Positions 1 through 7,972 of a stretch of DNA of 33,719 bases are shown piece by piece. The position numbers and the translations under genes were made by a program. Position 1 is the first letter of the stretch, and every line of letters starts with the position of its first letter. The notes under the pieces were generated by a model that saw only the letters and a program-made list of their open reading frames with translations, made no database searches and had not been told where the DNA came from. The stretch covers positions 1-33,719 of the forward strand of contig MNXO01000012.1 in the NCBI GenBank assembly GCA_001872995.1, read 5' to 3'. Source of the DNA: Bacteroidetes bacterium CG2_30_32_10. GTDB taxonomy: Bacteria; Bacteroidota; Bacteroidia; Bacteroidales; CG2-30-32-10.

Positions 1-278
1 TGATTTATAAATCCATTGTGTTCAAATGAAAAGCCCATTGCTAATCTTTTAAAAATAGAATAATCAACATACAATTTAACATTATCGCCTGCATCATTAA
101 TTGTTGAAAACATTGGTAATAAATAGGTATCATTATATTTAATTTGATATTTACAAAAACCAATATTGGCACCTATATTAAATTTATATGGATTGTTGGT
201 TGGCTTTTCTTTTTTTTCTTGGCTAAAAGCACTTAGGTATATAAACCAAAGAATTATTAAAAACTTAAATTTTATCAT
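1..278 (-). CDS. Partial outer-membrane beta-barrel-like protein (5' end only)
   Basis: The first 92 codons of a minus-strand gene are present and the rest lies beyond the window edge. The product starts MIKFKFLIILWFIYLSAFSQ, a typical signal peptide with a likely cleavage after the Ala-Phe-Ser region, and continues with a charged EKKEKP stretch. The following segments (YKFNIGANIGFCKYQIKYN, VKLYVDYSIFKRLAMGFSF) alternate hydrophobic and polar residues as outer-membrane beta-strands do. This suggests a small Bacteroidota beta-barrel or porin-like protein. I do not recognise the specific family. The ATG at 276-278 is the only start that keeps the whole signal peptide. Confidence 0.6.
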   Translation of the reverse strand, partial: MIKFKFLIILWFIYLSAFSQEKKEKPTNNPYKFNIGANIGFCKYQIKYNDTYLLPMFSTINDAGDNVKLYVDYSIFKRLAMGFSFEHNGFIN

Positions 279-334
279 TATTTTTAATTGGTTTAATTTT
301 ATGTATCGAAATTAATAAAAGGTTTTGAAAATAA

Positions 335-342
335 CAAAAATA
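335..342 (-). promoter_or_regulatory. Possible -7 box for the partial outer-membrane gene
   Basis: Read on the minus strand the bases are TATTTTTG, a full match to the Bacteroidota -7 consensus TAnnTTTG, about 57 bases before the start codon of the leftmost gene. No TTG was found at the usual upstream distance, so support is partial. Confidence 0.35.
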
Positions 343-551
343 CTTTTTAAGTAAGAAGGTTAAAATCTTTGGGTTTGTTTTAATTATAAATATTGATTTA
401 CAAAATCAATTTTGTTCAAATCGCCAATAAAAACGAAGCTTTTGGGTTTTCATAGTTTATATTTTGGGATGTTTGGTTTGTCTATTTGTCAACAAGTTTA
501 ATGTAATTCTTTTTCAGGACAAGACATTTTCTATTTAAATGCGATTATTTT

Positions 552-559
552 TAACTTTG
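552..559 (+). promoter_or_regulatory. Probable -7 box for alkaline phosphatase
   Basis: TAACTTTG matches the Bacteroidota -7 consensus TAnnTTTG and lies 29 bases before the start codon at 589. No clear -33 TTG is present. I see no recognisable phosphate-regulon operator. Confidence 0.45.
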
Positions 560-588
560 TAAAATATTTCACTAATTAAAAAAAAACA

Positions 589-1986
589 ATGAAAAAAATA
601 GTAATATTAGTTTTAATTTCCCTTATTTTTTTATCTTTCACCAACATTTCGAATGCAGGAAACCCAAACAATAAAAAGAAACCTAAAAATATCATACTTC
701 TCATTGGAGATGGGATGGGTTACAATCAGATAAAATCCTGCGATTATTACTATGACCAAATACAAGCTTATGAAAAATGGGAAAATCATTATTGGGTAAG
801 CACTTATCCTTATGGTTCGTCTTATAATTCTGACTCTGTGTGGACATTTTATAATTATGTAAAAAGTCGTTATACCGATTCAGCACCAGCCGCCACAGCC
901 ATGGCAACGGGTGTAAAAACTTACGATGATGTGATTGGACTTGATCATTTATATTTAAAAGTAGAAAATGTTTGCGAATTAGCTAAGAAAAACAATAAAA
1001 GTACGGGGGTAATTACCACTGTTCCTATTCCACACGCAACCCCTGCTGGTTTTTTAGCTCACATTGTTAATAGAAACTATTATCATTCCATTCTAACACA
1101 AATGCTTATTGATAGCAAAGCCGATGTTGTTATGGGATGTGGCAATCCTGATTTCGATAACAATGGTAAACCTACTACCAAAGAATCTGATAGATATATT
1201 TATTCCAGTATTTGGAAAGATATTAAAAATGAAAGTCTGGAGTTTACCGATGAAACTGGTGTAAAAAGGACAATAAGTAGTTGCGATGCTGATAATACGC
1301 CTGATAAATGGTTTTTGTGTGAAAGATTTTCAACGTTCGACAGCATTGCCAAAGGATTATTTATACCAAAAAGATTGCTTGGCATTCCTCAAGTATTTGA
1401 AACCCTTCAACAAGAAAGAGATAAGAAGAGTGAAGAATTAAAACCTTATGATACGCCTTTTAATCCAAATATTCCTTCGCTTTCAACTATGGTTGGTGCA
1501 GGTTTAAATGTTTTACAAAAAAACAACAATGGTTTCTTTGTGATGATAGAAGGAGGTGCTATTGATTGGGCTTGTCATGGAGGAGATGCTGTTCGTTTGA
1601 TAGAAGAGGTCAATGAATTTAATAATGCCGTTGCCACAGTTATTGACTGGGTTAATAAAAACAGCAATTGGGACGAAACATTAGTTATCGTAGTAGCTGA
1701 CCACGAAACTGGTTTTTTAACTGGTAAAAATATCAACGAAAAAAATTATAAAACAGAAAAGCTGCAACTCGAAAATAATGGCAAACTAAATATGTCTGGT
1801 ATGGTATTCAACACGGGGAGTAAGACCAAAAGCTATTACTCTCATTCCAATTCATTAATACCAATATTTATCAAAGGAAACGGAAGCGAAGTGTTCACGA
1901 AATATATAGATGAATCTGATTTGGTTAGAGGCAAATATATGCAAAACAATGAAATAGGATTAGCTTTAAAAGAATTACTAAACTAA
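589..1986 (+). CDS. phoA: Secreted alkaline phosphatase (PhoA family)
   Basis: A 465-residue metal-dependent phosphomonoesterase that would release inorganic phosphate from organic esters outside the cytoplasm. Residues 1-23 form a signal peptide ending near SNAG. The whole active site can be lined up with the E. coli enzyme: Asp41 in IGDGMG, nucleophile Ser98 in TDSAPAATA, Thr151 in HATPAGFLAH, Glu321/Asp326/His330 in EGGAIDWACH, Asp371-His372 in VADHETG, and His419 in YYSHSN. Arg162 sits where the phosphate-binding arginine is expected. Two secondary positions differ from E. coli: His149 in place of Asp153 and Trp327 in place of Lys328, as known for several marine and cold-active alkaline phosphatases. 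Length is normal. The gene stands alone, with a -7 box upstream and a palindromic repeat downstream that could end transcription. Confidence 0.93.
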   Translation: MKKIVILVLISLIFLSFTNISNAGNPNNKKKPKNIILLIGDGMGYNQIKSCDYYYDQIQAYEKWENHYWVSTYPYGSSYNSDSVWTFYNYVKSRYTDSAPAATAMATGVKTYDDVIGLDHLYLKVENVCELAKKNNKSTGVITTVPIPHATPAGFLAHIVNRNYYHSILTQMLIDSKADVVMGCGNPDFDNNGKPTTKESDRYIYSSIWKDIKNESLEFTDETGVKRTISSCDADNTPDKWFLCERFSTFDSIAKGLFIPKRLLGIPQVFETLQQERDKKSEELKPYDTPFNPNIPSLSTMVGAGLNVLQKNNNGFFVMIEGGAIDWACHGGDAVRLIEEVNEFNNAVATVIDWVNKNSNWDETLVIVVADHETGFLTGKNINEKNYKTEKLQLENNGKLNMSGMVFNTGSKTKSYYSHSNSLIPIFIKGNGSEVFTKYIDESDLVRGKYMQNNEIGLALKELLN

Positions 1987-2006
1987 ATCGAAATTTTATA
2001 AATTTG

Positions 2007-2126
2007 GGTTAATCCTTTTTTTGAGGTGCTTTTTTATAATTTTTCGAGAAACTTTGTATAATAGCTATTACACAAAGAGCCTCAAAGAAACCTCAAAAAT
2101 CACAAAGACTCATAATTGAACAAACA
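2007..2126. repeat. Palindromic repeat unit, copy 1
   Basis: First of two adjacent direct copies. Its first 30 bases (2007-2036) are identical to 2127-2156, and 26 bases on its right side (2084-2109) are identical to 2225-2250. The unit is itself an inverted repeat: the left arm contains TTTTTGAGGT and the right arm contains ACCTCAAAAA. The centre (2052-2077) is a nearly perfect 26-base palindrome, CTTTGT to ACAAAG around TAGCTA. The right side consists of degenerate short repeats of the CACAAAGA type. The tail, ATAATTGAACAAAC, resembles the first codons of the GxxExxY gene that follows copy 2. It could fold into a long hairpin and act as a terminator for the phosphatase gene. Confidence 0.8.
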
Positions 2127-2252
2127 GGTTAATCCTTTTTTTGAGGTGCTTTTTTAATTTTTTTTGTGCAACTTTGAGAAAATTTTGTGCAACTTTGTGT
2201 AATAGCTATACCATAAAGAGCCGTAAAGAAACCTCAAAAATCACAAAGACCT
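2127..2252. repeat. Palindromic repeat unit, copy 2, abutting the GxxExxY gene
   Basis: Second copy of the unit, ending two bases after the shared core and directly at the ATG at 2253. It differs from copy 1 in the middle: the 15-base sequence TTTTGTGCAACTTTG occurs twice (2162-2176 and 2183-2197, a 21-base period), and the central palindrome (2193-2218) carries changes on its right half (ATACCATAAAG). The left arm with TTTTTGAGGT and right arm with ACCTCAAAAA are kept, so the hairpin can still form. The leader of the downstream gene is therefore this repeat. Confidence 0.8.
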
Positions 2253-2633
2253 ATGATTGAAAAAACCGAAAACGAACTATCAAATACTATTATTGGGTGT
2301 GCTATTGAAGTTCATAAACAATTAGGACCCGGTTTATTAGAATCGGCTTATCAGGAATGTTTGTTTTATGAGCTTGTTAACAAAGGATTGACTGTAATAA
2401 AAGAAAAACCTATGCCCATCATTTATAAAGATGTAAAACTTGATCATGGATATAGAATTGATTTACTCGTAAATAATAAGGTGGTAATAGAGATTAAAAC
2501 TGACGAGGTATTTACAGATGTCCATACTGCACAAGTTTTGACTTATCTTAAATTAGGTAATTATAAACTCGGTCTATTACTTAATTTTTATGTTACAACT
2601 CTTAAAACAGGAATAAAACGAGTTATCAATTAA
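2253..2633 (+). CDS. GxxExxY protein (PD-(D/E)XK nuclease-like)
   Basis: A 126-residue soluble protein of the GxxExxY family. The name-giving motif is at residues 27-33 (GLLESAY) within LGPGLLESAYQECL. A PD-(D/E)XK-type core can be read as Asp70 in YRIDLLV followed by Glu80-Ile-Lys82 in VVIEIKT, so a metal-dependent nuclease fold is likely. The cellular role of the family is not established. Length matches the family (about 120-130 residues). The gene starts directly at the end of a palindromic repeat whose upstream copy carries a degraded version of the same start, which suggests that gene and repeat spread or duplicated together. It has no operon partner: the next gene starts 51 bases later behind its own promoter-like box. 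Confidence 0.85.
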   Translation: MIEKTENELSNTIIGCAIEVHKQLGPGLLESAYQECLFYELVNKGLTVIKEKPMPIIYKDVKLDHGYRIDLLVNNKVVIEIKTDEVFTDVHTAQVLTYLKLGNYKLGLLLNFYVTTLKTGIKRVIN

Positions 2634-2659
2634 AATAGTAGCACAAAAAAGAATTAACC

Positions 2660-2667
2660 TATATTTG
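2660..2667 (+). promoter_or_regulatory. Probable -7 box for the 172-residue protein
   Basis: TATATTTG matches TAnnTTTG exactly, 17 bases before the proposed TTG start at 2685. This implies a very short leader of roughly a dozen bases. No -33 TTG is visible. Confidence 0.45.
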
Positions 2668-2684
2668 CATTTTATTGATATGCT

Positions 2685-3203
2685 TTGAAAAGAACAATCA
2701 TCATACTAATCCTTTTACCTTTTCTGTATTTAAACATCGGATTTTATCCATTTTTCCTACTAAAACAGCAATTGATTAAAAAGGAAATCAAGCTAAAATT
2801 GAAAGGGAGCATTCCTAATAATGAATTAACAACATTAATATTCGATAAAGCTACTTATACATCTATAAAGTGGATCAATAAAAAAGAATTTTCTTTTAAT
2901 GACCACATGTATGATGTTGTCAAAATTGAAAACATCAATAATAATAACATCAAGGTAATTTGTATTGATGATATAAAAGAGAAATTATTATTTATACAAT
3001 TAGATAAACTCACTAAAACCAGCAAAAAAAGTAAACAGAACAAAGAATTCTTTTTATCTAAATTGCTTATCAAGGATTATATGCCAACTAATAAATTAAT
3101 TGTAGAGCGTTTTTATAAAATAATTAATCGCTTTAGCCTAATAAAAGACTTTTACAACTCTTTTGAAACGGAAAAACCCAGTCCTCCTCCTAAATTCTGT
3201 TAA
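2685..3203 (+). CDS. Uncharacterised membrane-anchored protein upstream of a TonB receptor
   Basis: A 172-residue protein without a domain I can name. Residues 1-26 form one hydrophobic segment (IIILILLPFLYLNIGFYPFF) that could be a membrane anchor or uncleaved signal. The rest is Lys-rich and polar, and the protein ends in Pro-Ser-Pro-Pro-Pro-Lys-Phe-Cys. The central part (TLIFDKATYTSIKWINKKEF, then YDVVKIE and ICIDD) looks like alternating beta-strands. I recall similar unnamed small proteins beside TonB receptors in Bacteroidota, so a role linked to the downstream receptor is possible but inferred. TTG at 2685 is the only usable start, because an in-frame TGA lies at 2676 and the ATG at 2680 is followed by a stop after one codon. 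Confidence 0.65.
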   Translation: MKRTIIILILLPFLYLNIGFYPFFLLKQQLIKKEIKLKLKGSIPNNELTTLIFDKATYTSIKWINKKEFSFNDHMYDVVKIENINNNNIKVICIDDIKEKLLFIQLDKLTKTSKKSKQNKEFFLSKLLIKDYMPTNKLIVERFYKIINRFSLIKDFYNSFETEKPSPPPKFC

Positions 3204-3363
3204 TAATTTCTTTTAAGTGTTTAATAAATATTAATCCCATTAGGTTTAAAACCTCTGGTATTTTATTATTACACCCAATTTAATATTTGTTTGCTTATTG
3301 TTGTTTAGAAACAACTTTGAGGAAACGAAAAACATATTTATAAATTCAAATAATCGTAAAAAG

Positions 3364-5775
3364 ATGAAAAAAACAATACTTTTCTTTTTAATATTTACAA
3401 GCGTTATATCAATAAATAAAGCTCAAACCATATCGGTAATAGATAAAACAACCTTGCAAACCATTCCAAATATTACCATTACTGATTTGATTTCAAACAA
3501 AACCATTGTAACAAATGCAAAAGGTCAGGTTGATATAAGCCCTTTTAAACATTCTGACAGCATAAAAATTAGTTATGTGGGTTATCAAACAATGGTATTA
3601 AGTTATCAACAAATCATTGCCAATAAAAACAAAGTGATGATGAGCGAAAAACTATATTCATTAGGCGAAATCGTAATATCTGCCAACCGATTTGAGGAGA
3701 AAAAAGAAGATATTCCTTCGCAAATGCAATTAATAAAATCAAAGGAACTTACTTTTATGAATCAACCAACTACTGCTGATATTATTACACAATCGGGAAA
3801 CATACTTGTTCAAAAAAGCCAAATGGGTGGTGGGAGTCCAATTATTCGTGGTTTTGAAGCGAATAAAGTTTTGATGGTAATTGATGGTGTTAGGATGAAC
3901 AATGCAATATATCGTGTAGGTCATCTTCAAAATATCATCACCATTAATAATTCTGTTTTAGACAAGGTAGAAGTAATTTTTGGACCTGGCTCCGTAGTTT
4001 ATGGTAGTGATGCTTTGGGTGGTGTAATGCACTTTTATACCCAAAACCCTGTTTTGTCATCAGAAGTTGGTAAAACCAATATAAGTGCAAATGCATTTAC
4101 TAGGTATTCAACCGCTTCAAACGAAAGTACTTCTAATATAACGTTTAATATTGGTGGACAAAAAGTCGCATCTCTCACAAGTATCTCTTATTCTAAGTTT
4201 GGCGATTTACGCCAAGGCAATATTCGCAACCCCTTTTATGGTGATTGGGGAAAGTGCAATTTTTATGTGAAACGTTTTGATAACAAAGATAGTATGTTGG
4301 TTAATGACAATGTGAACATACAAAAGAACTCAGGTTATAGCCAGATTGATTTGTTTGAAAAGATTTTGTTTAAACAAACCGATTTTCTTTCTCATTTAAT
4401 AAACATACAATATTCTACTTCATCAGATATTCCTCGTTACGACCGACTAACAGAGATGTCGGGAGGTAAACCAAAATATGGTGAATGGTATTATGGACCA
4501 CAAAAACGCTTACTTGCTGCTTATAACCTAAACTATAAAAGGCAAAGTCTTGTAATGGATAACCTAAACCTTATTTTATCATACCAAGATATTGAAGAAA
4601 GCCGTTACGACCGCAAATTTAAAAAGAACTTTAAAAACTGTCGCATCGAACAAGTAAATGTAATGGCTTTGAACTTGGATGTGGAGAAAAAAATAAAGAA
4701 AAATGAACTCAGATACGGGCTTGAGGGAACCTACAATAAAGTAAATTCCTCTGCACACATTCAAGACATCATTGCTGATACTACCGCCTCATTAGACACA
4801 AGGTATCCTGATGGCGGTTCTGATATGAAATCGTTTGCACTTTATTTAACACATACCTACGAATTGAATCCTAAATTTATTATTACAGATGGGATTCGCT
4901 ATAGTTACGTTACATTGGATGCAACTTTTGAAGATACCACCTTCTATCATTTTCCTTTTAAAGAAGTAAGCCAGAAAAACAACGCATTAAATGGCAATTT
5001 AGGCGTTGTTTGTATGCCTGGTAGCGAATGGCGATTTGCACTTCTCGGTTCTACTGGGTTTCGAGCTCCTAATGTAGATGATTTGAGTAAAGTATTTGAA
5101 AGTGTTCCTGGCAACATCATTGTACCAAATCCTGATTTGAAACCAGAATATACTTATAATGGCGAAATAACTATAGGAAAAGGGTTTAATAATAGGATTA
5201 ATATTGAAGGAGTTGGTTATTATACCATTTATAAAAATGCTATCACCACAAAACCTGTAAAATTTAACGGAAAAGATAGCATAATGTATGACGGTCAATT
5301 GAGTCAAGTAACGAGCAATGTAAATGCACTCGAAGCTTATATATATGGGACAAGTATAAATTTAAAAGCAGATATTACTGATAATTTTTCTATTGCAAGT
5401 TCTTTAAATTATACTTATGGAAGAATTAAAACGGATACCACGGCTTATCAATTGGATCATATTCCTCCTGTTTTTGGAAAAACCTCCTTCAACTTAAATT
5501 TAAATAAATTCAGATGCGAATTTTTTGTGATGTATAATGGCTGGAAGCGAGAAAAAGATTATAATAAATATGGAGAAGACAACTTTAAAAGCGCAACACC
5601 CAATGGGATGCCCGCTTGGTTTACTTTAAATCTTCGGACTGCATATCAATTTAACAAACACATTCAGCTACAAGCTGGATTAGAAAACCTATTAAATCAA
5701 AATTATCGCGTTTTTGCTTCAGGCATTGGAGCACCAGGACGCAATTTGTTTGTAACACTTAGGGGAAACTTCTAA
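3364..5775 (+). CDS. TonB-dependent outer-membrane receptor, heme/iron type likely
   Basis: An 803-residue receptor that would take up a ligand across the outer membrane using TonB energy. The ATG at 3364 was chosen because it begins a signal peptide (MKKTILFFLIF to INKAQ); an upstream in-frame TTG at 3298 would add 22 polar residues in front. After the signal comes a carboxypeptidase-D-regulatory-like domain (about residues 22-105), then a plug domain with PIIRGFEANKVLMVIDGVRM and GPGSVVYGSDALGGVMHFY. The remaining about 570 residues have beta-barrel character and end in an aromatic Phe (VTLRGNF), as barrel proteins do. The plug resembles the hemoglobin/transferrin/lactoferrin receptor group, hence a heme or iron-complex ligand is the best guess. 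No SusD partner is adjacent. Confidence 0.88.
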   Translation: MKKTILFFLIFTSVISINKAQTISVIDKTTLQTIPNITITDLISNKTIVTNAKGQVDISPFKHSDSIKISYVGYQTMVLSYQQIIANKNKVMMSEKLYSLGEIVISANRFEEKKEDIPSQMQLIKSKELTFMNQPTTADIITQSGNILVQKSQMGGGSPIIRGFEANKVLMVIDGVRMNNAIYRVGHLQNIITINNSVLDKVEVIFGPGSVVYGSDALGGVMHFYTQNPVLSSEVGKTNISANAFTRYSTASNESTSNITFNIGGQKVASLTSISYSKFGDLRQGNIRNPFYGDWGKCNFYVKRFDNKDSMLVNDNVNIQKNSGYSQIDLFEKILFKQTDFLSHLINIQYSTSSDIPRYDRLTEMSGGKPKYGEWYYGPQKRLLAAYNLNYKRQSLVMDNLNLILSYQDIEESRYDRKFKKNFKNCRIEQVNVMALNLDVEKKIKKNELRYGLEGTYNKVNSSAHIQDIIADTTASLDTRYPDGGSDMKSFALYLTHTYELNPKFIITDGIRYSYVTLDATFEDTTFYHFPFKEVSQKNNALNGNLGVVCMPGSEWRFALLGSTGFRAPNVDDLSKVFESVPGNIIVPNPDLKPEYTYNGEITIGKGFNNRINIEGVGYYTIYKNAITTKPVKFNGKDSIMYDGQLSQVTSNVNALEAYIYGTSINLKADITDNFSIASSLNYTYGRIKTDTTAYQLDHIPPVFGKTSFNLNLNKFRCEFFVMYNGWKREKDYNKYGEDNFKSATPNGMPAWFTLNLRTAYQFNKHIQLQAGLENLLNQNYRVFASGIGAPGRNLFVTLRGNF

Positions 5776-5779
5776 TAAG

Positions 5780-5815
5780 AATAGCGATGCTTTGTTGAAA
5801 AGCATCGCTATTTTA
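5780..5815 (+). terminator. Strong hairpin terminator after the TonB receptor
   Basis: A perfect 14-base-pair stem (5780-5793 AATAGCGATGCTTT pairing with 5799-5812 AAAGCATCGCTATT) with a 5-base loop, followed by further T residues. It starts 5 bases after the receptor stop codon, the classic layout for intrinsic termination. Confidence 0.85.
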
Positions 5816-5948
5816 AATTTTTTTGCCCACTTTGTAGTATCAAAATTAAGTATTGCTAAAAATTTATAATTAACCTCTAACATGATGTATAAAATACAAA
5901 TGTTTGCCTGGTTTTGTTGATGCTGATCGAATAAGTATAAGGATAATA

Positions 5949-6272
5949 TTATAGCAAACCTAATTCGAGCATTGCTGCTTCTGATATCATATCTTTATCC
6001 CAAGGCGGCTCAAACGTTAAATCAATCTCAACGTCCGAAATGCCTTCAATTAATTTAACTGCATCGCGAACTTCTGTAGGCATTGTTTCTGCAATTGGAC
6101 AATTGGGGGAAGTTAAGGTCATTTTGATATATGCCTTCTTATTTTCATCGACTTTAATTTCATATATCAACCCCAAATCATAAATATTTACAGGTATTTC
6201 GGGATCGAAAATTGTTTTTAAGGTATCTACAATCTTACTTTCTAGGGCAAGGTAATTATTTTGATTTTCCAT
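5949..6272 (-). CDS. sufT: SufT / DUF59 (MIP18-type) Fe-S assembly protein
   Basis: A 107-residue DUF59-family protein that helps Fe-S cluster maturation or delivery. Family signatures are DPEIPVNIYDLGLIY (residues 23-37), TSPNCPIAETMPTEV with the conserved reactive Cys, and PPWDKDMISEAAMLELG at the C-terminus. It is the last gene of the suf operon, 7 bases after sufE, in line with its usual place beside suf genes. Length is normal for a stand-alone DUF59 protein. Confidence 0.9.
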   Translation of the reverse strand: MENQNNYLALESKIVDTLKTIFDPEIPVNIYDLGLIYEIKVDENKKAYIKMTLTSPNCPIAETMPTEVRDAVKLIEGISDVEIDLTFEPPWDKDMISEAAMLELGLL

Positions 6273-6279
6273 AACTTAA

Positions 6280-6705
6280 TTATTTAGACATTTTTGTTTT
6301 AAAAGCCAATGCATAAAGCTTCATTTGCTTAATCATTGCTGTTAAACCATTGGCGCGAGTAGGAGAAAGATGCTCTTTTAAACCTATTTTTTCAACAAAA
6401 TCGAGCTTTGAATTCAAAACATCATCGGGTGTTTGATTTGACAAAGCGCGAATTAGCAAACCAACAATTCCTTTGGTGATAATAGCATCGCTATCGGCTT
6501 TAAAAATAATTTTATCACCCTCCAGTTCGGCATTTAACCATACCTGCGATTGGCATCCTTCTATTAGATTGCTTTTAGTTTTATATTTTTCATCAATAAG
6601 AGGTAAGGTTTTACCAAATTCAATGATGTAACTATACTTATCCATCCAATCGTCAAAGTTAGAAAACTCTTCAACGATTTCATTTTCTATTTCTTCTATT
6701 TTCAT
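6280..6705 (-). CDS. sufE: SufE sulfur acceptor
   Basis: A 141-residue sulfur-transfer protein that takes persulfide sulfur from the desulfurase SufS and passes it to the SufBCD scaffold. The acceptor is Cys51 in LIEGCQSQVW, the same position as in E. coli SufE. The conserved C-terminal segment LSPTRANGL is present. It lies 43 bases downstream of sufS and 7 bases upstream of sufT in one operon. Confidence 0.93.
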   Translation of the reverse strand: MKIEEIENEIVEEFSNFDDWMDKYSYIIEFGKTLPLIDEKYKTKSNLIEGCQSQVWLNAELEGDKIIFKADSDAIITKGIVGLLIRALSNQTPDDVLNSKLDFVEKIGLKEHLSPTRANGLTAMIKQMKLYALAFKTKMSK

Positions 6706-6748
6706 TTTCTATTTCTTTAAATTAATCGATTAAAAGACAAGCACCAAT

Positions 6749-7966
6749 TTAGCTAAACATTTCTATTACTTTTTGTAAGGATTTAATCATCCCATCAATT
6801 TCTTCTTTGGTATTATATAAAGCAAAAGAGGCACGAATGGTTCCGGGTATGCCATACCAATCCATAATAGGTTGTGCACAATGATGACCCGTCCGCACAG
6901 CCACGCCTAATTTATCTAATATAGTGCCAGCATCATAAGGATGAATATTTTCGAGTAAAAAAGAAATAACAGCCGCTTTTTCTTTGGCTGTTCCGTAAAT
7001 TTTTAAACCATTTATATTCAATAATTGATTGGTAGCATAGTGTAAGAGTTCAGCTTCATACAAAGCAATATTAAACAATCCAATAGAAGAAACATAATCT
7101 AAAGCTGCTTTAAGGGCAATACCATCGGCAATATTGGGTGTACCTGCTTCAAATTTGAAAGGCAAACTACTGTATTCTGTTTTTTCGAATGTAACTTTGC
7201 GAATCATTTCGCCTCCACCTTGGTAGGGAGGCATTTCTTCTAAAAGCTTTTCTTTGCCATACAATACTCCAATGCCTGTTGGTCCATACACTTTATGCCC
7301 AGAGAAACAATAAAAGTCGCAATCCAATTCTTTTACATCTACTTTGAGATGAGAAACTGCTTGTGCTCCATCAATTAATACTGGAATATTGTATTTATGA
7401 GCAATATCAATTAATCTTTTGATGGGGTTGATAGTTCCCAGTGCATTGGAAACATGGGTGATTGCCAAGAGTTTTGTTTTATCAGTAAAACGTTTTTCAA
7501 TATCGGTTAAATTTAATTCACCGGTATCAGTGATAGGAATCACCGCTAATTTGGCTTCTTTTTCTTCGCAAATTATTTGCCAGGGAACAATATTCGAATG
7601 ATGTTCCATCCCTGATAGCAATATTTCATCACCTTGCTTCAAGTATTTTTTCCCAAAAGAAGAGGCGACGAGGTTAATAGATTCGGTGGCACCACGGGTA
7701 AAAATAATTTCGTAGTCGTGTTCGGCATTGATAAAAGTTTTCACAGCTTTACGCGATTCTTCGTAAGCTTGCGTACCCATTTGACTTAAATAATGCACTC
7801 CTCTGTGAATATTGGCATTGTCTTGTTCGTAATATTTGCTAATGGCATCAATTACCACTTGCGGTTTTTGGGTAGTAGCAGCATTGTCAAAATAAACCAA
7901 AGGACGATTATAAACGGTTCTTTTGAGTATAGGAAAATCCTGTCTAATTTTATTTATATCGAACAT
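6749..7966 (-). CDS. sufS: Cysteine desulfurase SufS
   Basis: A 405-residue PLP-dependent enzyme that removes sulfur from L-cysteine and gives alanine plus an enzyme persulfide. The PLP lysine is Lys225 in FSGHKVYGPTG, the cofactor-stacking His is in the pair 122-123 (MEHHSNIVPW), and the catalytic Cys is Cys363 in VRTGHHCAQPIM. The short loop around this Cys fits the SufS (group II) type rather than IscS. It begins 6 bases after the end of sufD, so co-translation is likely. Confidence 0.95.
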   Translation of the reverse strand: MFDINKIRQDFPILKRTVYNRPLVYFDNAATTQKPQVVIDAISKYYEQDNANIHRGVHYLSQMGTQAYEESRKAVKTFINAEHDYEIIFTRGATESINLVASSFGKKYLKQGDEILLSGMEHHSNIVPWQIICEEKEAKLAVIPITDTGELNLTDIEKRFTDKTKLLAITHVSNALGTINPIKRLIDIAHKYNIPVLIDGAQAVSHLKVDVKELDCDFYCFSGHKVYGPTGIGVLYGKEKLLEEMPPYQGGGEMIRKVTFEKTEYSSLPFKFEAGTPNIADGIALKAALDYVSSIGLFNIALYEAELLHYATNQLLNINGLKIYGTAKEKAAVISFLLENIHPYDAGTILDKLGVAVRTGHHCAQPIMDWYGIPGTIRASFALYNTKEEIDGMIKSLQKVIEMFS

Positions 7967-7972
7967 ATTCGC

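Larger units (their letters stand above)
279..588. other. Divergent intergenic region without a gene
   Basis: This 310-base A+T-rich stretch separates two divergently transcribed genes. It holds one candidate -7 box for each direction (335-342 minus, 552-559 plus) and a weak hairpin of 7 base pairs at 392-410 (ATTGATT/AATCAAT, 5-base loop). No convincing reading frame or RNA gene is seen. Confidence 0.5.

Noticed and set aside
392-410. Hairpin ATTGATT/AATCAAT followed by a few T residues
   Set aside because: Only seven A+T-rich pairs, in a divergent intergenic region where no transcript is expected to end. It is too weak to call a terminator.
3249-3261. Small inverted repeat around AGGTTTAAAACCT after the 172-residue gene
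   Set aside because: Realistic pairing leaves only four or five base pairs and no T-run follows, so it is not a convincing terminator.
3281-3289. TAATATTTG as a promoter for the TonB receptor
   Set aside because: The spacing is one base off the TAnnTTTG consensus and no TTG is placed upstream. The receptor may be co-transcribed with the gene before it.
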